Source: Xanthobacteraceae bacterium (lineage in GTDB: Bacteria > Pseudomonadota > Alphaproteobacteria > Rhizobiales > Xanthobacteraceae). From it: DNA of 36,365 bases. Position 1 is the first letter of the stretch, and each line of letters opens with the position of its first letter. A model generated the notes under the pieces. That model made no database searches. It saw nothing but the letters and a program-made list of their open reading frames with translations, and was not told the DNA's origin. Of the stretch, positions 1-8,714 are shown piece by piece. The position numbers and the translations under genes are program-made. The stretch is from contig JAIERI010000251.1 in assembly GCA_019747015.1 (NCBI GenBank), forward strand, positions 1 to 36,365, in the 5' to 3' direction.

Positions 1-30
1 CTGCCGTTAGGGGCGCGATTTATAGCGCAA

Positions 31-77
31 TTTCAATAACATACGAGTTCGCGGTTTTGTTCTGAATGGCGCGCCAT
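31..77. repeat. Dispersed intergenic element, copy A
   Basis: This stretch aligns without gaps to 13351-13397, with roughly three quarters of positions identical by eye. Shared blocks include TTTCAA, ACATAC, TGTTCT and CGCGC. Here it contains GGCGCGCC. Both copies lie in gene-free DNA upstream of a plus-strand gene for an exported protein. The rest of 1-288 shows only a small hairpin (CCGAAG/CTTCGG, about 137-156) and no gene. The function is unknown. Confidence 0.5.
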
Positions 78-288
78 AATTGACGATTTCGCTTCAACCC
101 GCGCATTACGATCTTCAACCCATCATCCGGCCATGACTGCCGAAGCTTTCATGCTTCGGTGCATCCTTCGGTTGGATGACGCGCTGGCTATCCGAATGGC
201 TTTTCATGAGGTCGTTGCCTCCATTGGTTGTGGGGGCAACGGCCTGATGCCGGGATTCGGATAACCCAATTGCGAAGGGGAATGGAAA

Positions 289-474
289 ATGAAGCTCTTT
301 GTTGGTGTGGTTTTAGTGCTGACGTTTGTCTCACAAGCGGATGCCGCGAAATTGCAACTTCGCAGCCGCGAGGAATGTCTAGCACTCGCACAGCAACGAG
401 GGTTTGGATCGGGCAAGGACGACAAAGGCAGGGGTGCATTTGTTCGCGGATGTATACACGGAACGCAGCATTGA
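289..474 (+). CDS. Small exported protein, function unknown
   Basis: The 61-residue product begins with a typical signal peptide: Lys2, a hydrophobic run, and a likely cleavage after SQADA. The mature peptide is only about 42 residues. It is basic and Gly-rich, with two cysteines (in EECLAL and RGCIHG) that could form a disulfide in the periplasm. The start is supported by an AAGGGGAA ribosome-binding site about 7 bases upstream. Small secreted proteins with a Cys-LA-x-x-RGF / GC-x-HG pattern are, as far as I recall, common in Bradyrhizobium-type genomes, but I know no function. It stands alone, facing the convergent VOC gene. Confidence 0.7.
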   Translation: MKLFVGVVLVLTFVSQADAAKLQLRSREECLALAQQRGFGSGKDDKGRGAFVRGCIHGTQH

Positions 475-542
475 TCAAAACAGGCGCCACTTATCGGATT
501 CCGAACGCGCACTCTCACCCGTGCCGATGACGTCTCAGCCGC

Positions 543-1193
543 TTACGTCGGCAGCTTCTTGCCGGCCTGCTCCCGGACAATGTACTCGGCGTACCAGTCC
601 GGCCAGTTCTCATCATGCTTGCCGCCATTTCGTTTTTCGTGTTCGCCGTGCGCAATCGCCGCACGCCGGAGCGTGGCCGCGAGGTCAGCCGACGATTTGA
701 ATGTCGTGTCGCCTTCCACGCGTCCGGGCAGCCGGCTGGTGATCTCCTGAAACAGCCAGCCGTTGCCGTCCGGGTCGCTGAACGAAGCGAAAGAGCCGTA
801 ACTGCGATTTCCGGGGGCCGGCCCGCTGACGCGATTTCGCCCCGACAAAAAAGGCTCGTCCGTGCCGGTGTGCTTGTCGCCCACGGCGTGAAATACCTCG
901 CCGGCCTTGACGCCGCGGGCAAGCAGTTCGTTGCGGGCAGCGTTGATGTCGGAAACAATCAGGTACAGTCCCCGCGCTGAGCCGGGCGCCGCCGAAGTGA
1001 CGTTCTTGCCGAAGATCACCGAGCATCCCGAGCCCGGCGGCGTGAACTGGATCACGCGCCAGTCGTCACCTGCAGCGAAATCGGCATCGAGCCTCCAGCC
1101 GAGGCCGCTGTAAAAACTCTTGGCACGATCGACGTCCGAAACCGGAATGACGACGATCTCAAGCTTCATGTCCACCCCGCGCGCATTGGTCAT
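543..1193 (-). CDS. VOC (glyoxalase/bleomycin-resistance fold) protein with C-terminal tail
   Basis: The 216-residue product opens with the VOC pattern KLEIVVIPVSDVDRAKSFY and a later FSDPDGNGWLFQE strand. That strand carries the usual metal-site glutamate near the end of a single VOC domain (roughly residues 9-135). About 70 more residues follow, ending in a Trp-rich WPDWYAEYIVREQAG segment that is not part of the VOC fold. The ATG at 1193 was preferred over more distal and internal starts because AGGGAG lies six bases upstream. The family includes glyoxalases, dioxygenases and resistance proteins, and the substrate cannot be read from sequence. The gene is divergent from the gene at 1425, with a 231-bp shared upstream region. 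Confidence 0.85.
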   Translation of the reverse strand: MTNARGVDMKLEIVVIPVSDVDRAKSFYSGLGWRLDADFAAGDDWRVIQFTPPGSGCSVIFGKNVTSAAPGSARGLYLIVSDINAARNELLARGVKAGEVFHAVGDKHTGTDEPFLSGRNRVSGPAPGNRSYGSFASFSDPDGNGWLFQEITSRLPGRVEGDTTFKSSADLAATLRRAAIAHGEHEKRNGGKHDENWPDWYAEYIVREQAGKKLPT

Positions 1194-1424
1194 GGCTAGC
1201 TCCCTGATGCTCTTCTGACCGTCCAAAGACAAAAAGAAAAAATGGAACATCGCGAAATTAGCCGGGCGGCCTAATTCTGCAAAGCCAAAACAAAGTTGGA
1301 GCTGCGACGTATATGCCGCGGCTATGAAGCGCCGCGGCGGTTCATCTCGATTTCCTATGCATGTCTACGCATCTTCCGGCCTTGCGCGGCGCTATCCGTC
1401 GCGCGCGGATTCAGGAGACTGGCC

Positions 1425-1760
1425 ATGGCCTTTCTTTATTCAAGCGAGGAGAATTTCGGGGATCTGGGCGACGCCGATTATCGCGCCTATCTCATCTCCC
1501 GCAATCAGGCTCCGATTGTCCATCATTCGGGCGATGTTCATTTGTGGCGATTGCGCGTGCATGCGCGCACCGCAGTGAATCGCGTCGATGGCTTTCTGCA
1601 CTGGATGATCGAGGCACTCGCGGCCGCCAAGACGCGCCGGCTTCAGCGCGAACTGGCGCTTCGCGGCGTGGTTTATCGCCAGCCCGCGGATGAGGACGAC
1701 GCACGCTCGCCGCGCGCTCGATTCGAGAAGACCGGCTTCAATGATGGGAGCGCTCGATGA
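1425..1760 (+). CDS. Hypothetical protein, 111 residues
   Basis: I do not recognise this protein. It starts MAFLYSSEENFGD and is soluble, with no signal peptide or membrane segment. It is rich in Arg and Ala, with a central helical stretch (DGFLHWMIEALAAAKTRRLQREL) and a charged C-terminus. The start is chosen for the AGGAG site eight bases upstream; an in-frame extension to 1296 is possible but has no ribosome-binding site. The last codons encode the stem of a Rho-independent terminator, so the transcript is probably monocistronic. Codon use resembles neighbouring genes. Confidence 0.7.
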   Translation: MAFLYSSEENFGDLGDADYRAYLISRNQAPIVHHSGDVHLWRLRVHARTAVNRVDGFLHWMIEALAAAKTRRLQRELALRGVVYRQPADEDDARSPRARFEKTGFNDGSAR

Positions 1761-1772
1761 GCGCTCCTTTTT
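1747..1772 (+). terminator. Rho-independent terminator overlapping a stop codon
   Basis: A perfect 9-bp stem GGAGCGCTC / GAGCGCTCC with a 3-base GAT loop is followed by five T residues. The TGA stop of the preceding gene (1758-1760) falls in the loop and right arm, so the terminator is partly coding. It should end transcription of the 1425-1760 gene. Confidence 0.8.
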
Positions 1773-2022
1773 CTGCGGCACATTCATCGCCGATTTCGCT
1801 GCTCGCAAAAGCCGGCGTGTCGGTACTCAAGTTCATGACAGCGGCATTGGTCGGCCCCGGCAGAAAGTACCAGCCGGAAAAACATTACATGCGCGGTCCC
1901 GGTCCGAAATGCCGCGAGAAGCAGACGCTGACGCGATCCGGTTGCGACGAAATCCAGATGCCACATGATCTGGACGGCAAGTGGGATTTTTGAAGTCCCG
2001 GAAGTCCTGCGCTCTTACATCA

Positions 2023-2955
2023 TCAATGTTGATTTGATGTGCATGCCAAATCCTCGAAGCACGTCGCGTCCATTGCGGATGCGACGTCGGCTTTTCCCGG
2101 CTCGGCCAGTTCGACAAGCGGCAGGCGGAGGCGAGGCGACATCAGTCCGAGCAGGCTGAGCGCATATTTGAGCGGGGCGGGTGTGGGTTCTCGCAACAGC
2201 GCGGCTGTCAGATGGCTAAGGCGAATTGCCAGGCTTCTCGCAAACTTCAGCTCGCCCTGCGTGCAGCTCAGATACAGCTTCCGGCACAGTTCAGGCATGA
2301 CGTTCGACGTAATCGAAATGCAGCCATTGCCGCCATAAACCAGAAACGCCGGAGCCGTCGTATCGTCGCCCGACAACAAACGGAATTCCGGCGGCAGTAG
2401 CGGACGCAGCCGCAAGGAACGTGAAATGTCGCCGGTGTCATCGCGCAGACCGGCGAACTGCTGCGACTGTGCCAGTCGTGTGATCGTGTCGTCGGTCATT
2501 TCGCGCGCCGTACGGGATGGAACGTCGTGAAGGATGATGGGCAGGCGGGTGGCGCCGGCGACCGCGCAGAAATGGGCATAGATGCCAGATTGCATGGGCT
2601 TGTTGTAGTACGGCACCATGGACAGGATCGCATCGGCGCCGTCCATTTGCGCTTGATGTGTCAGCTCAATGGCCTGGCTCGTTGAATTTGAGCCCGTTCC
2701 GGCGACGATCGCTGCACGCCCTTGTGACGTGCGGATGGCGGCGCGCACGAGCGCGGAGTGCTCCGGCTGTGTCAGTGTCGAGCCTTCGCCGGTCGTTTCT
2801 CCGACCACAAGCGCCTTCGCGCCGGCCGCGATCTGGCGCTCGCACAACTTTTCGAACGCTGCGAGATCGATCTCGCCGCTGGCATCGAAGGGCGTCGGAA
2901 GGTCGGGGATGTAGCCGGCCAGCCATGTGGCGGGATCATGCATCGTGAGCGTCAT
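2023..2955 (-). CDS. DapA-family (dihydrodipicolinate synthase/NAL) homologue lacking catalytic Lys
   Basis: The 310-residue product has the length and (beta/alpha)8 pattern of the DHDPS/N-acetylneuraminate lyase superfamily: GETTGEGSTL (52-61), AGTGSNST, PYYNKP (115-120), VPSRT (145-149) and LLSGDD. In E. coli DapA the Schiff-base lysine lies in GIKEATG; here the same place reads GLRDDTG, with Arg171 encoded CGC. The active-site Tyr133 of E. coli aligns with His143 (CAC). Tyr107-equivalent and Arg138-equivalent residues are kept. The protein is therefore unlikely to be a normal DHDPS and should not be called dapA. Its gene begins 9 bases after the 84-residue gene upstream, which suggests one transcript. 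The start has no strong ribosome-binding site; Met5 is an alternative. Confidence 0.85.
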   Translation of the reverse strand: MTLTMHDPATWLAGYIPDLPTPFDASGEIDLAAFEKLCERQIAAGAKALVVGETTGEGSTLTQPEHSALVRAAIRTSQGRAAIVAGTGSNSTSQAIELTHQAQMDGADAILSMVPYYNKPMQSGIYAHFCAVAGATRLPIILHDVPSRTAREMTDDTITRLAQSQQFAGLRDDTGDISRSLRLRPLLPPEFRLLSGDDTTAPAFLVYGGNGCISITSNVMPELCRKLYLSCTQGELKFARSLAIRLSHLTAALLREPTPAPLKYALSLLGLMSPRLRLPLVELAEPGKADVASAMDATCFEDLACTSNQH

Positions 2956-2964
2956 TTTATGATT

Positions 2965-3219
2965 TCAGGCCGCGCGCGGGATGGACCCGGATGAGGCGGA
3001 AGATTTGCGAGCCATGTCGAGTTCAAGCATGTGAGGGGCTGCAACGACGGCCTCGGGGTGATGGCCGTTCTCGAACAGCGCATATCGAACCGCTTCGGTG
3101 CGATTGATGAACAAGCCGCCGAACAGTCCGTTCTGTTCCTGGGCGACCCAGTTGCCGCGGCTGTTCTTGCCGATAAGAACGACTGTCGAGTGACACGAGG
3201 GAGGTTCGGTCTGCTTCAC
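2965..3219 (-). CDS. Small conserved-looking protein, GTG start
   Basis: This 84-residue protein is of unknown function. It has a beta-rich core of the type VVLIGKNSRGNWVAQEQNGL-x-GGLFINRTEAVRYALFENG, then a hydrophobic AAPHMLELDM stretch and a Ser/Ala tail. I recall similar short proteins in Rhodopseudomonas and Bradyrhizobium, always hypothetical. The GTG at 3219 is chosen because AGGAGT lies six bases upstream; the longer ATG form (3264) has no such site. It is followed after 9 bases by the dapA-like gene, so the two are probably co-transcribed. Nothing clear is visible in the 211-bp gap upstream. Confidence 0.7.
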   Translation of the reverse strand: MKQTEPPSCHSTVVLIGKNSRGNWVAQEQNGLFGGLFINRTEAVRYALFENGHHPEAVVAAPHMLELDMARKSSASSGSIPRAA

Positions 3220-3430
3220 GATAAGACTCCTGAGAAAGAATTCTGTCCAGGCGACCGTCTTCACTGCCGGATCTCTTCAACACACATCGATCCGGAAGCG
3301 GGCCGTTCGCTTACATCGTCAATGTCTGCGGGGAGGCATATGAATGCGAGAGCAAGGTCACCGCGATCTCATAGGCGAAACATAAGAGCGGGATGGAGAG
3401 GTTGCGTGAGCCATTGAAGGGGGAGGCCGG

Positions 3431-3715
3431 TCATGATGTGGCGGCCTGATTGAAGGCCGCTGTCAGGCAATACAGTGCGCCGTATGTCGCGCTCTCATCC
3501 CAATGCGTGAGCACCGGCTCGAACGGTCCTTCCCGCCGCAGCAGGCCGGCGGCGACGCAGAGGATGGTCGTCAGCCACAGCAGCGCAGCCAGGTTTCTGC
3601 CAAAGCCGAGACCGCCGAGCGCGGCGAAGACGCCAAGAATGATAATTCGCAGACAGAACCTGACGAGTACCTGCATGGAGCGGGTATCGTTCGATACGTT
3701 GGGGAACTGTGCCAT
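3431..3715 (-). CDS. Small inner-membrane protein, function unknown
   Basis: The 94-residue product contains two predicted membrane segments (about residues 20-38 and 43-60) separated by a short GFGRN turn. A soluble C-terminus follows, with HWDESATYGALYCLTAA. I do not recognise the family. A purine-rich GGAAGG lies about 11 bases before the ATG. It lies 45 bases downstream of the larger unknown gene on the same strand, so the two may form an operon. It is not obviously related to the Kdp genes. Confidence 0.65.
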   Translation of the reverse strand: MAQFPNVSNDTRSMQVLVRFCLRIIILGVFAALGGLGFGRNLAALLWLTTILCVAAGLLRREGPFEPVLTHWDESATYGALYCLTAAFNQAATS

Positions 3716-3760
3716 TTTGCTATCGCCTTCCGGGTGCGATTCAAAACAAGTCGCAACGCC

Positions 3761-4231
3761 TCAAGCGAAGTTGTCGCAGCACACCAGATCGGGCTGCTTC
3801 ACCCGGATACGTGGCACGGTGAGTGTGGGCGATCCATCCGAGGCCGCCGGTTCCTGCCGCGCCGCTTCGACAATCCCGCGGAACAGCGCGAGAGAAAGAT
3901 CCTGATGGCTGGTCTCGATCGCCTGGTCGAGCCATTGCGGAAGTTCGCGTTGCAGCGAAAGAGCACAGTGCCACTCGCCCTCGTCATAAACGAGACGGCG
4001 AAGCTTCCACTGCGGCAATTCACCCGCCAGCAGCGCGAACGCCGCATCGGTCCATGCGCCGGCTGCGATCAGCTTTTGAACCCGCGTGGAGAAGGCCGCC
4101 GCACCATTCACGTCGGCATGACAAATTTCACAAGCCATCGCGGATACGAGAGCGGCTGAAGCGCACTCGGCGGAGTGTAACAGATCCGCGATCCCGGCCA
4201 GCCGTTCGGAGCGATCCTGACGAAACAACAT
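3761..4231 (-). CDS. Hypothetical protein, 156 residues
   Basis: I do not recognise this soluble protein. From Met at 4231 it begins MLFRQDRSERLAGIADLLHSAE. It is mostly alpha-helical by appearance, with cysteines in AMACEICHADVNG (a CxxC-H cluster that could bind metal) and a repeated LPQW motif (GELPQWKLRR and RELPQWLDQA). The start is set by GAGGAG six bases upstream; a 37-residue in-frame extension exists but has no ribosome-binding site. It is divergent from the Kdp operon, with the intergenic region at 4232-4616 between them. Confidence 0.65.
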   Translation of the reverse strand: MLFRQDRSERLAGIADLLHSAECASAALVSAMACEICHADVNGAAAFSTRVQKLIAAGAWTDAAFALLAGELPQWKLRRLVYDEGEWHCALSLQRELPQWLDQAIETSHQDLSLALFRGIVEAARQEPAASDGSPTLTVPRIRVKQPDLVCCDNFA

Positions 4232-4616
4232 GATGTGCTCCTCTTGTACATTTGGACGCGCGAACGCGATCAGGTGTCCAAGATGAGCAAAGCAGTATTT
4301 GAATGCCAGACGGAGTCGACGCTCAAAATGTAGTAATTCCATAAGTGCGGGCAGGTATCCTTGAACAGATTCATATTGAGCTGGATCAAATCCCGCGGTC
4401 CGTTTTTGTGTCCCGCTAAAATGCGACTCGTCGTAAGTGCCGATCTTTATGAGTTTCCTATAACGTCGTTTGCGCCTCCATCTCGAAAACCTATGGCGCG
4501 GGTGTCATTCCAATCCTGCACGAAGCTATGGGAGCGTCCCGCGCTTCGAAGATGCACCGAGATACGTCCGAGAGAGTGCGGGCCCATATCGGGCCGCCGC
4601 CGCTAAGGAGCATTCA
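4232..4616. other. Divergent intergenic region upstream of the kdp operon
   Basis: This 385-bp gene-free region must hold the promoter of the kdp operon on the plus strand and probably that of the minus-strand unknown gene. It is more AT-rich than the flanking genes. I see a short hairpin GGCCC/GGGCC around 4582-4596 and the AAGGAG ribosome-binding site of the first small gene, but no convincing -35/-10 pair and no operator I can assign to KdpE. Confidence 0.5.
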
Positions 4617-4700
4617 ATGTTTGACGTCATCATGCTGGCCATCGGTTTGGGCTTCTTCGTGTTGTCAGTGGCCTACGCGTACGCCTGCGACTGGCTCTGA
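4617..4700 (+). CDS. 27-residue membrane microprotein at the head of the kdp operon
   Basis: The reading frame ATG-TTT-GAC to CTC-TGA encodes a single hydrophobic helix (MLAIGLGFFVLSVAYAYA) ending in CDWL. An AAGGAG site stands seven bases before the ATG. The stop is followed after 11 bases by kdpF, whose own ribosome-binding site GAGGAG overlaps this stop codon, so translation is probably coupled. It resembles KdpF in size and one-helix layout but is a separate gene. I have a recollection of similar peptides before kdpF in other proteobacteria, with no known role. It may be a second small accessory subunit of the K+ ATPase. It is short enough to be missed by gene finders. Confidence 0.75.
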   Translation: MFDVIMLAIGLGFFVLSVAYAYACDWL

Positions 4701-4711
4701 GGAGAACGACC

Positions 4712-4801
4712 ATGATTTTCGATTACACACTCGCCGGCCTCGTCTCCGCAGGGCTGCTGTTTTACCTGGCCTACGCTCTGCTTCGGCCTGAGCGGTTTTG
4801 A
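4712..4801 (+). CDS. kdpF: KdpF, small subunit of the K+-transporting ATPase
   Basis: The 29-residue product has one transmembrane helix (LAGLVSAGLLFYLAYALL) and ends RPERF, like the YLVYALINAEAF end of E. coli KdpF. In E. coli, KdpF stabilises the KdpABC complex in the inner membrane. GAGGAG lies six bases before the ATG, overlapping the stop of the preceding microprotein gene. It sits just before kdpA, with a palindromic repeat in the 64-bp gap. Confidence 0.9.
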   Translation: MIFDYTLAGLVSAGLLFYLAYALLRPERF

Positions 4802-4802
4802 A

Positions 4803-4850
4803 CGCACATTTCCGAAAGGCGTGAACCGGTTTTCGGAAAAAGATCACGCG
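4803..4850. repeat. Palindromic intergenic repeat between kdpF and kdpA
   Basis: This imperfect palindrome runs from CGCACATTTCCGAAAG through ACCGGTTTTCGGAAAAAGAT to CACGCG. It shares the ACCGGTTTTCG-GAAAAAGATCA core with the repeat at 8715-8761. Palindromes with this sequence are abundant between genes in Bradyrhizobium-type genomes (recollection, not verified here). When transcribed it would form a hairpin inside the kdp message and could alter the ratio of upstream to downstream products. Confidence 0.75.
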
Positions 4851-4865
4851 TAGATATGAAAGCAC

Positions 4866-6575
4866 ATGACCATGACATTCATCGGCTGGATTCAAATTCT
4901 GCTGTACTGCGCGATCATCATCGCGCTGGTGAAGCCGCTCGGCGGCTATATGACGCGCGTCTTCAACGGCGAGCGTACATTTCTGTCTCCAATTCTTCGG
5001 CCCGTTGAGGCGGGTCTCTACTGGATCGGCGGCGTCGATGAGAAGCGCGAGCAGCATTGGCTGACCTACACGATCTCGATGCTGTTTCTTCATGTCGGCG
5101 GCTTCCTGATTCTTTATGCGATCATGCGCCTTCAGGCGGTTCTTCCGTTCAATCCGATGGAGCAATCCGCGGTTGCTGAGGATCTGTCGTTCAATACGGC
5201 GATCAGCTTCATCACCAACACCAACTGGCAGAACTACGGCGGCGAAAGCACGCTGTCCTATCTGACCCAGATGCTGGGCCTGACCCATCAGAACTTCCTG
5301 TCGGCCGCAACCGGCATCGCGCTCGCGGTCGCGGTGATCCGTGGTTTCGCCCGCTCATCCGTCCGCACCATCGGCAATTTCTGGGTCGATGTGACCCGCA
5401 CCACACTTTATGTGCTGCTGCCGATCTGTGTCGTCTTCACGCTGTTCCTGGTTTGGCAGGGTATTCCGCAGACGCTTGGCGCCTATGTCGATGCGACAAC
5501 GCTGGAAGGCGCCAAGCAGACCATTGCCGTGGGTCCGGTTGCATCGCAGGTCGCGATCAAGATGCTGGGTACCAATGGCGGCGGCTTCTTCAATGCCAAC
5601 GCCGCTCATCCGTTCGAGAACCCGACAGCCTTGTCGAATTTTGTTCAGATGATCTCGATCTTTGCCCTCGGCGCGGCTCTCACCAATGTGTTCGGCCGTA
5701 TGGTCGGCAATCAGCGTCAGGGCTGGGCGATCCTCGGCGTCATGGGCGTGCTCTTTATTGCAGGCGTGGTCGTTGCCTACTGGGCGGAAGCGTCCGGTAC
5801 GTCGATCATGCACGCGCTCGGGCTGACCGGCGGCAACATGGAAGGCAAGGAAGTCCGCTTCGGCATCGTTGCCTCGTCGCTGTTTGCCGTGATCACAACG
5901 GCGGCGTCCTGCGGCGCGGTCAATGCCATGCACGACTCGTTCACCGCGCTCGGCGGCATGATTCCGCTTATCAACATACAGCTCGGTGAAATCATCATCG
6001 GCGGCGTCGGTTCCGGTCTTTACGGCATGCTGCTGTTCGTTGTGCTCGCGATTTTCGTCGCCGGGCTGATGGTCGGCCGCACGCCGGAATATGTCGGCAA
6101 GAAAATCGAGGCACGCGAAGTGAAGATGGCGATGCTCGCCATTCTGGTTCTGCCCCTGATGTATCTGGGCTGGACCGCGGTCGCTGTCGTGCTGCCGTCC
6201 GCGGTCGCCTCAATGGCGAACGCGGGGCCGCATGGTTTCACCGAAGTTCTGTACGCTTTCACGTCGCAGACCGGCAACAACGGCTCGGCCTTCGCGGGCC
6301 TCACCGGCAACATCCCGTTCTACAACATCACCGGTGCGGTTTCGATGTTCGTCGGCCGCTTCTTCATGATCATCCCGGCGATGGCGCTGGCGGGATCGCT
6401 CGCGGCGAAGAAATCCATCCCGCCATCCGCCGGCACGCTGCCGACGACCGGCGGACTGTTTGTCGGACTTGTTGTCGGCGTGATCCTGATCGTCGGCGGT
6501 CTCACCTTCTTCCCCGCGCTCGCGCTGGGGCCGATCGTCGAGCACCTCGCGATGAACGCCAACACCTTGTTCTGA
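4866..6575 (+). CDS. kdpA: KdpA, K+-binding channel-like subunit
   Basis: The 569-residue product matches the normal length of KdpA and has about ten hydrophobic helices. The four pseudo-repeat selectivity loops are visible: [45 protein letters not shown] and [13 protein letters not shown]. KdpA is related to the SKT family and carries K+ across the inner membrane, driven by ATP hydrolysis on KdpB. The start at 4866 could equally be the second Met at 4872, as neither has a strong ribosome-binding site. kdpB follows after 24 bases. Confidence 0.97.
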   Translation: MTMTFIGWIQILLYCAIIIALVKPLGGYMTRVFNGERTFLSPILRPVEAGLYWIGGVDEKREQHWLTYTISMLFLHVGGFLILYAIMRLQAVLPFNPMEQSAVAEDLSFNTAISFITNTNWQNYGGESTLSYLTQMLGLTHQNFLSAATGIALAVAVIRGFARSSVRTIGNFWVDVTRTTLYVLLPICVVFTLFLVWQGIPQTLGAYVDATTLEGAKQTIAVGPVASQVAIKMLGTNGGGFFNANAAHPFENPTALSNFVQMISIFALGAALTNVFGRMVGNQRQGWAILGVMGVLFIAGVVVAYWAEASGTSIMHALGLTGGNMEGKEVRFGIVASSLFAVITTAASCGAVNAMHDSFTALGGMIPLINIQLGEIIIGGVGSGLYGMLLFVVLAIFVAGLMVGRTPEYVGKKIEAREVKMAMLAILVLPLMYLGWTAVAVVLPSAVASMANAGPHGFTEVLYAFTSQTGNNGSAFAGLTGNIPFYNITGAVSMFVGRFFMIIPAMALAGSLAAKKSIPPSAGTLPTTGGLFVGLVVGVILIVGGLTFFPALALGPIVEHLAMNANTLF

Positions 6576-6599
6576 TCGATCTCATTCGGAGTGACTTTC

Positions 6600-8714
6600 A
6601 TGGAAACGTTAAAACTGCAGAAGCGGGTGCCGGTATCGGCCATGCTCGATCCCAAGATCGTAATTCCCGCGATTGGCTCTGCTTTCGTCAAGCTCGATCC
6701 GAGGTTGATGATCAAGAACCCGGTGATGTTCGTGGTGGAAGTGGTCGCGGCGCTGACCACGGTCATCTTCATCCGTAACCTGCTGACCGGCGGTGCGGAC
6801 CTTGGCTTCACCTTCCAGATCATCCTGTGGCTCTGGTTCACGGTGCTGTTCGCGAATTTCGCGGAAGCGGTCGCCGAAGGACGCGGAAAGGCGCAGGCCG
6901 AATCTCTCAAGAAGACTCGCACCGAGAGTCAGGCCAAGCTGCTGACCGGGCTGGACAAGACTTACCGGATGGTATCCGGCACCAGTTTGAAGGTCGGCGA
7001 CATTGTTCTGGTGGAAGCCGGCGACAATATTCCCTCCGACGGTGAAGTGATCGAAGGCGTTGCCTCCGTCAACGAAGCCGCGATCACAGGCGAGTCCGCG
7101 CCAGTCATTCGTGAGTCGGGCGGCGACCGCTCGGCGGTGACGGGTGGCACCCAGGTGTTGTCAGACTGGATCCGCGTGCGTATCACCGCGGCCCAGGGTT
7201 CAACGTTCATCGACCGCATGATCAAGCTGGTCGAAGGCGCCGAGCGCCAGAAGACCCCGAACGAGATCGCGCTCAATATTCTGCTCGCGGGTCTGACGAT
7301 CATCTTCATCTTCGCGACCGTCACCATCCCGAGCTACGCGGCCTATGCCGGCGGTTCGGTGTCGGTGATCGTGCTGGTGGCGCTATTCGTGACGCTGATC
7401 CCGACTACGATCGGTGCGCTTCTCTCGGCCATCGGTATCGCAGGCATGGATCGTCTCGTGCGTTTCAACGTACTCGCCATGTCGGGCCGCGCCGTCGAAG
7501 CCGCGGGCGATGTCGACACGCTGCTGCTCGACAAGACCGGCACCATCACGCTCGGCAATCGTCAGGCCACCGCATTCCATCCGGTGAGCGGCGTCACCGA
7601 ACAGGAGCTTGCGGACGCAGCCCAGTTGGCGTCGCTTGCGGACGAGACGCCGGAAGGGCGCTCCATCGTGGTGCTCGCCAAGGAGAAGTACGGCATTCGC
7701 AGCCGCGACATGGCAGAACTCGATGCGACCTTCATTCCGTTCACGGCTCAGACCCGCATGAGCGGCGTCGATGCCGGCGGCTCGTCGGTTCGTAAGGGCG
7801 CGGTCGATGCGATCCTGAATTACGTCAATGGCGGCGGCAGCACGCGTGCGGTCGCGTCGGGAAATGCGGCTCGCGCCATCCCCGCGCTCAGCACCGGAAC
7901 GGCGCGGGAGATCCAGGCCATCTCCGACGAGATCGCGAAATCCGGCGGCACGCCGCTGGCTGTCGCCCGTGACGGACAACTGCTCGGCGTCGTTCACCTC
8001 AAGGACATCGTCAAGGGCGGCATCCGCGAACGCTTCGCCGAACTGCGCCGCATGGGCATCCGCACCGTGATGATCACCGGCGACAACCCGATGACCGCCG
8101 CCGCCATCGCGGCCGAGGCGGGTGTCGATGACTTCCTTGCGCAGGCGACGCCCGAAGACAAGCTGAAGCTGATCCGTGACGAGCAAGCCAAGGGCAAGCT
8201 CGTCGCCATGTGCGGCGACGGCACCAACGACGCGCCGGCACTCGCGCAGGCCGATGTCGGCGTGGCGATGAACACCGGCACGCAGGCGGCTCGCGAAGCC
8301 GGCAACATGGTCGATCTCGATTCCAATCCGACCAAGCTGATCGAGGTCGTCGAAATCGGCAAGCAGTTGCTGATGACGCGCGGTGCGTTGACCACGTTCT
8401 CGATCGCCAACGACGTGGCAAAGTATTTCGCCATCATCCCGGCGATCTTCCTCGCGTTCTATCCGCAGTTGCAGGCGCTGAATGTCATGAACCTCGCAAG
8501 CCCGCAAAGCGCGATCCTGTCGGCGATCATCTTCAATGCTCTCATCATCATTGCGTTGATCCCGCTTGCGCTGAAAGGCGTCGCCTACAAGCCGATCGGT
8601 GCCGGTGCGCTCCTGACTCGCAACCTGCTGATCTACGGCGTCGGCGGCATCATCATCCCGTTTATCGGCATCAAGGCGATCGACGTTGTCGTCAACGCCT
8701 TGCATCTTGTTTGA
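6600..8714 (+). CDS. kdpB: KdpB, P-type ATPase catalytic subunit
   Basis: This 704-residue P1A ATPase energises K+ uptake through KdpA. Hallmarks are in order: TGES in the actuator domain, the phosphorylation motif DKTGT with Asp311, the nucleotide-binding domain with KGA, and the hinge TGDNP with [12 protein letters not shown]. Membrane helices lie at both ends. The ATG at 6600 is chosen because CGGAG lies eight bases upstream; the in-frame GTG at 6591 has no ribosome-binding site. The gene is followed by a 68-bp gap occupied by a palindromic repeat before kdpC. Confidence 0.97.
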   Translation: METLKLQKRVPVSAMLDPKIVIPAIGSAFVKLDPRLMIKNPVMFVVEVVAALTTVIFIRNLLTGGADLGFTFQIILWLWFTVLFANFAEAVAEGRGKAQAESLKKTRTESQAKLLTGLDKTYRMVSGTSLKVGDIVLVEAGDNIPSDGEVIEGVASVNEAAITGESAPVIRESGGDRSAVTGGTQVLSDWIRVRITAAQGSTFIDRMIKLVEGAERQKTPNEIALNILLAGLTIIFIFATVTIPSYAAYAGGSVSVIVLVALFVTLIPTTIGALLSAIGIAGMDRLVRFNVLAMSGRAVEAAGDVDTLLLDKTGTITLGNRQATAFHPVSGVTEQELADAAQLASLADETPEGRSIVVLAKEKYGIRSRDMAELDATFIPFTAQTRMSGVDAGGSSVRKGAVDAILNYVNGGGSTRAVASGNAARAIPALSTGTAREIQAISDEIAKSGGTPLAVARDGQLLGVVHLKDIVKGGIRERFAELRRMGIRTVMITGDNPMTAAAIAAEAGVDDFLAQATPEDKLKLIRDEQAKGKLVAMCGDGTNDAPALAQADVGVAMNTGTQAAREAGNMVDLDSNPTKLIEVVEIGKQLLMTRGALTTFSIANDVAKYFAIIPAIFLAFYPQLQALNVMNLASPQSAILSAIIFNALIIIALIPLALKGVAYKPIGAGALLTRNLLIYGVGGIIIPFIGIKAIDVVVNALHLV

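Noticed and set aside
137-156. CCGAAG/CTTCGG hairpin near the left end
   Set aside because: Short stem, large loop, no T-run and no repeat elsewhere; not distinguishable from chance.
1757-1993. 78-codon plus-strand frame with ATGA overlap and GGGAG upstream
   Set aside because: Its start codon and apparent ribosome-binding site are parts of a perfect Rho-independent terminator, and the product shows no recognisable pattern.
3341-3418. 25-codon frame after a GGGGAGG site in the gap before the 94-residue gene
   Set aside because: Spacing to the ATG is only about three bases and the product is a short basic peptide without features; chance is the simpler reading.
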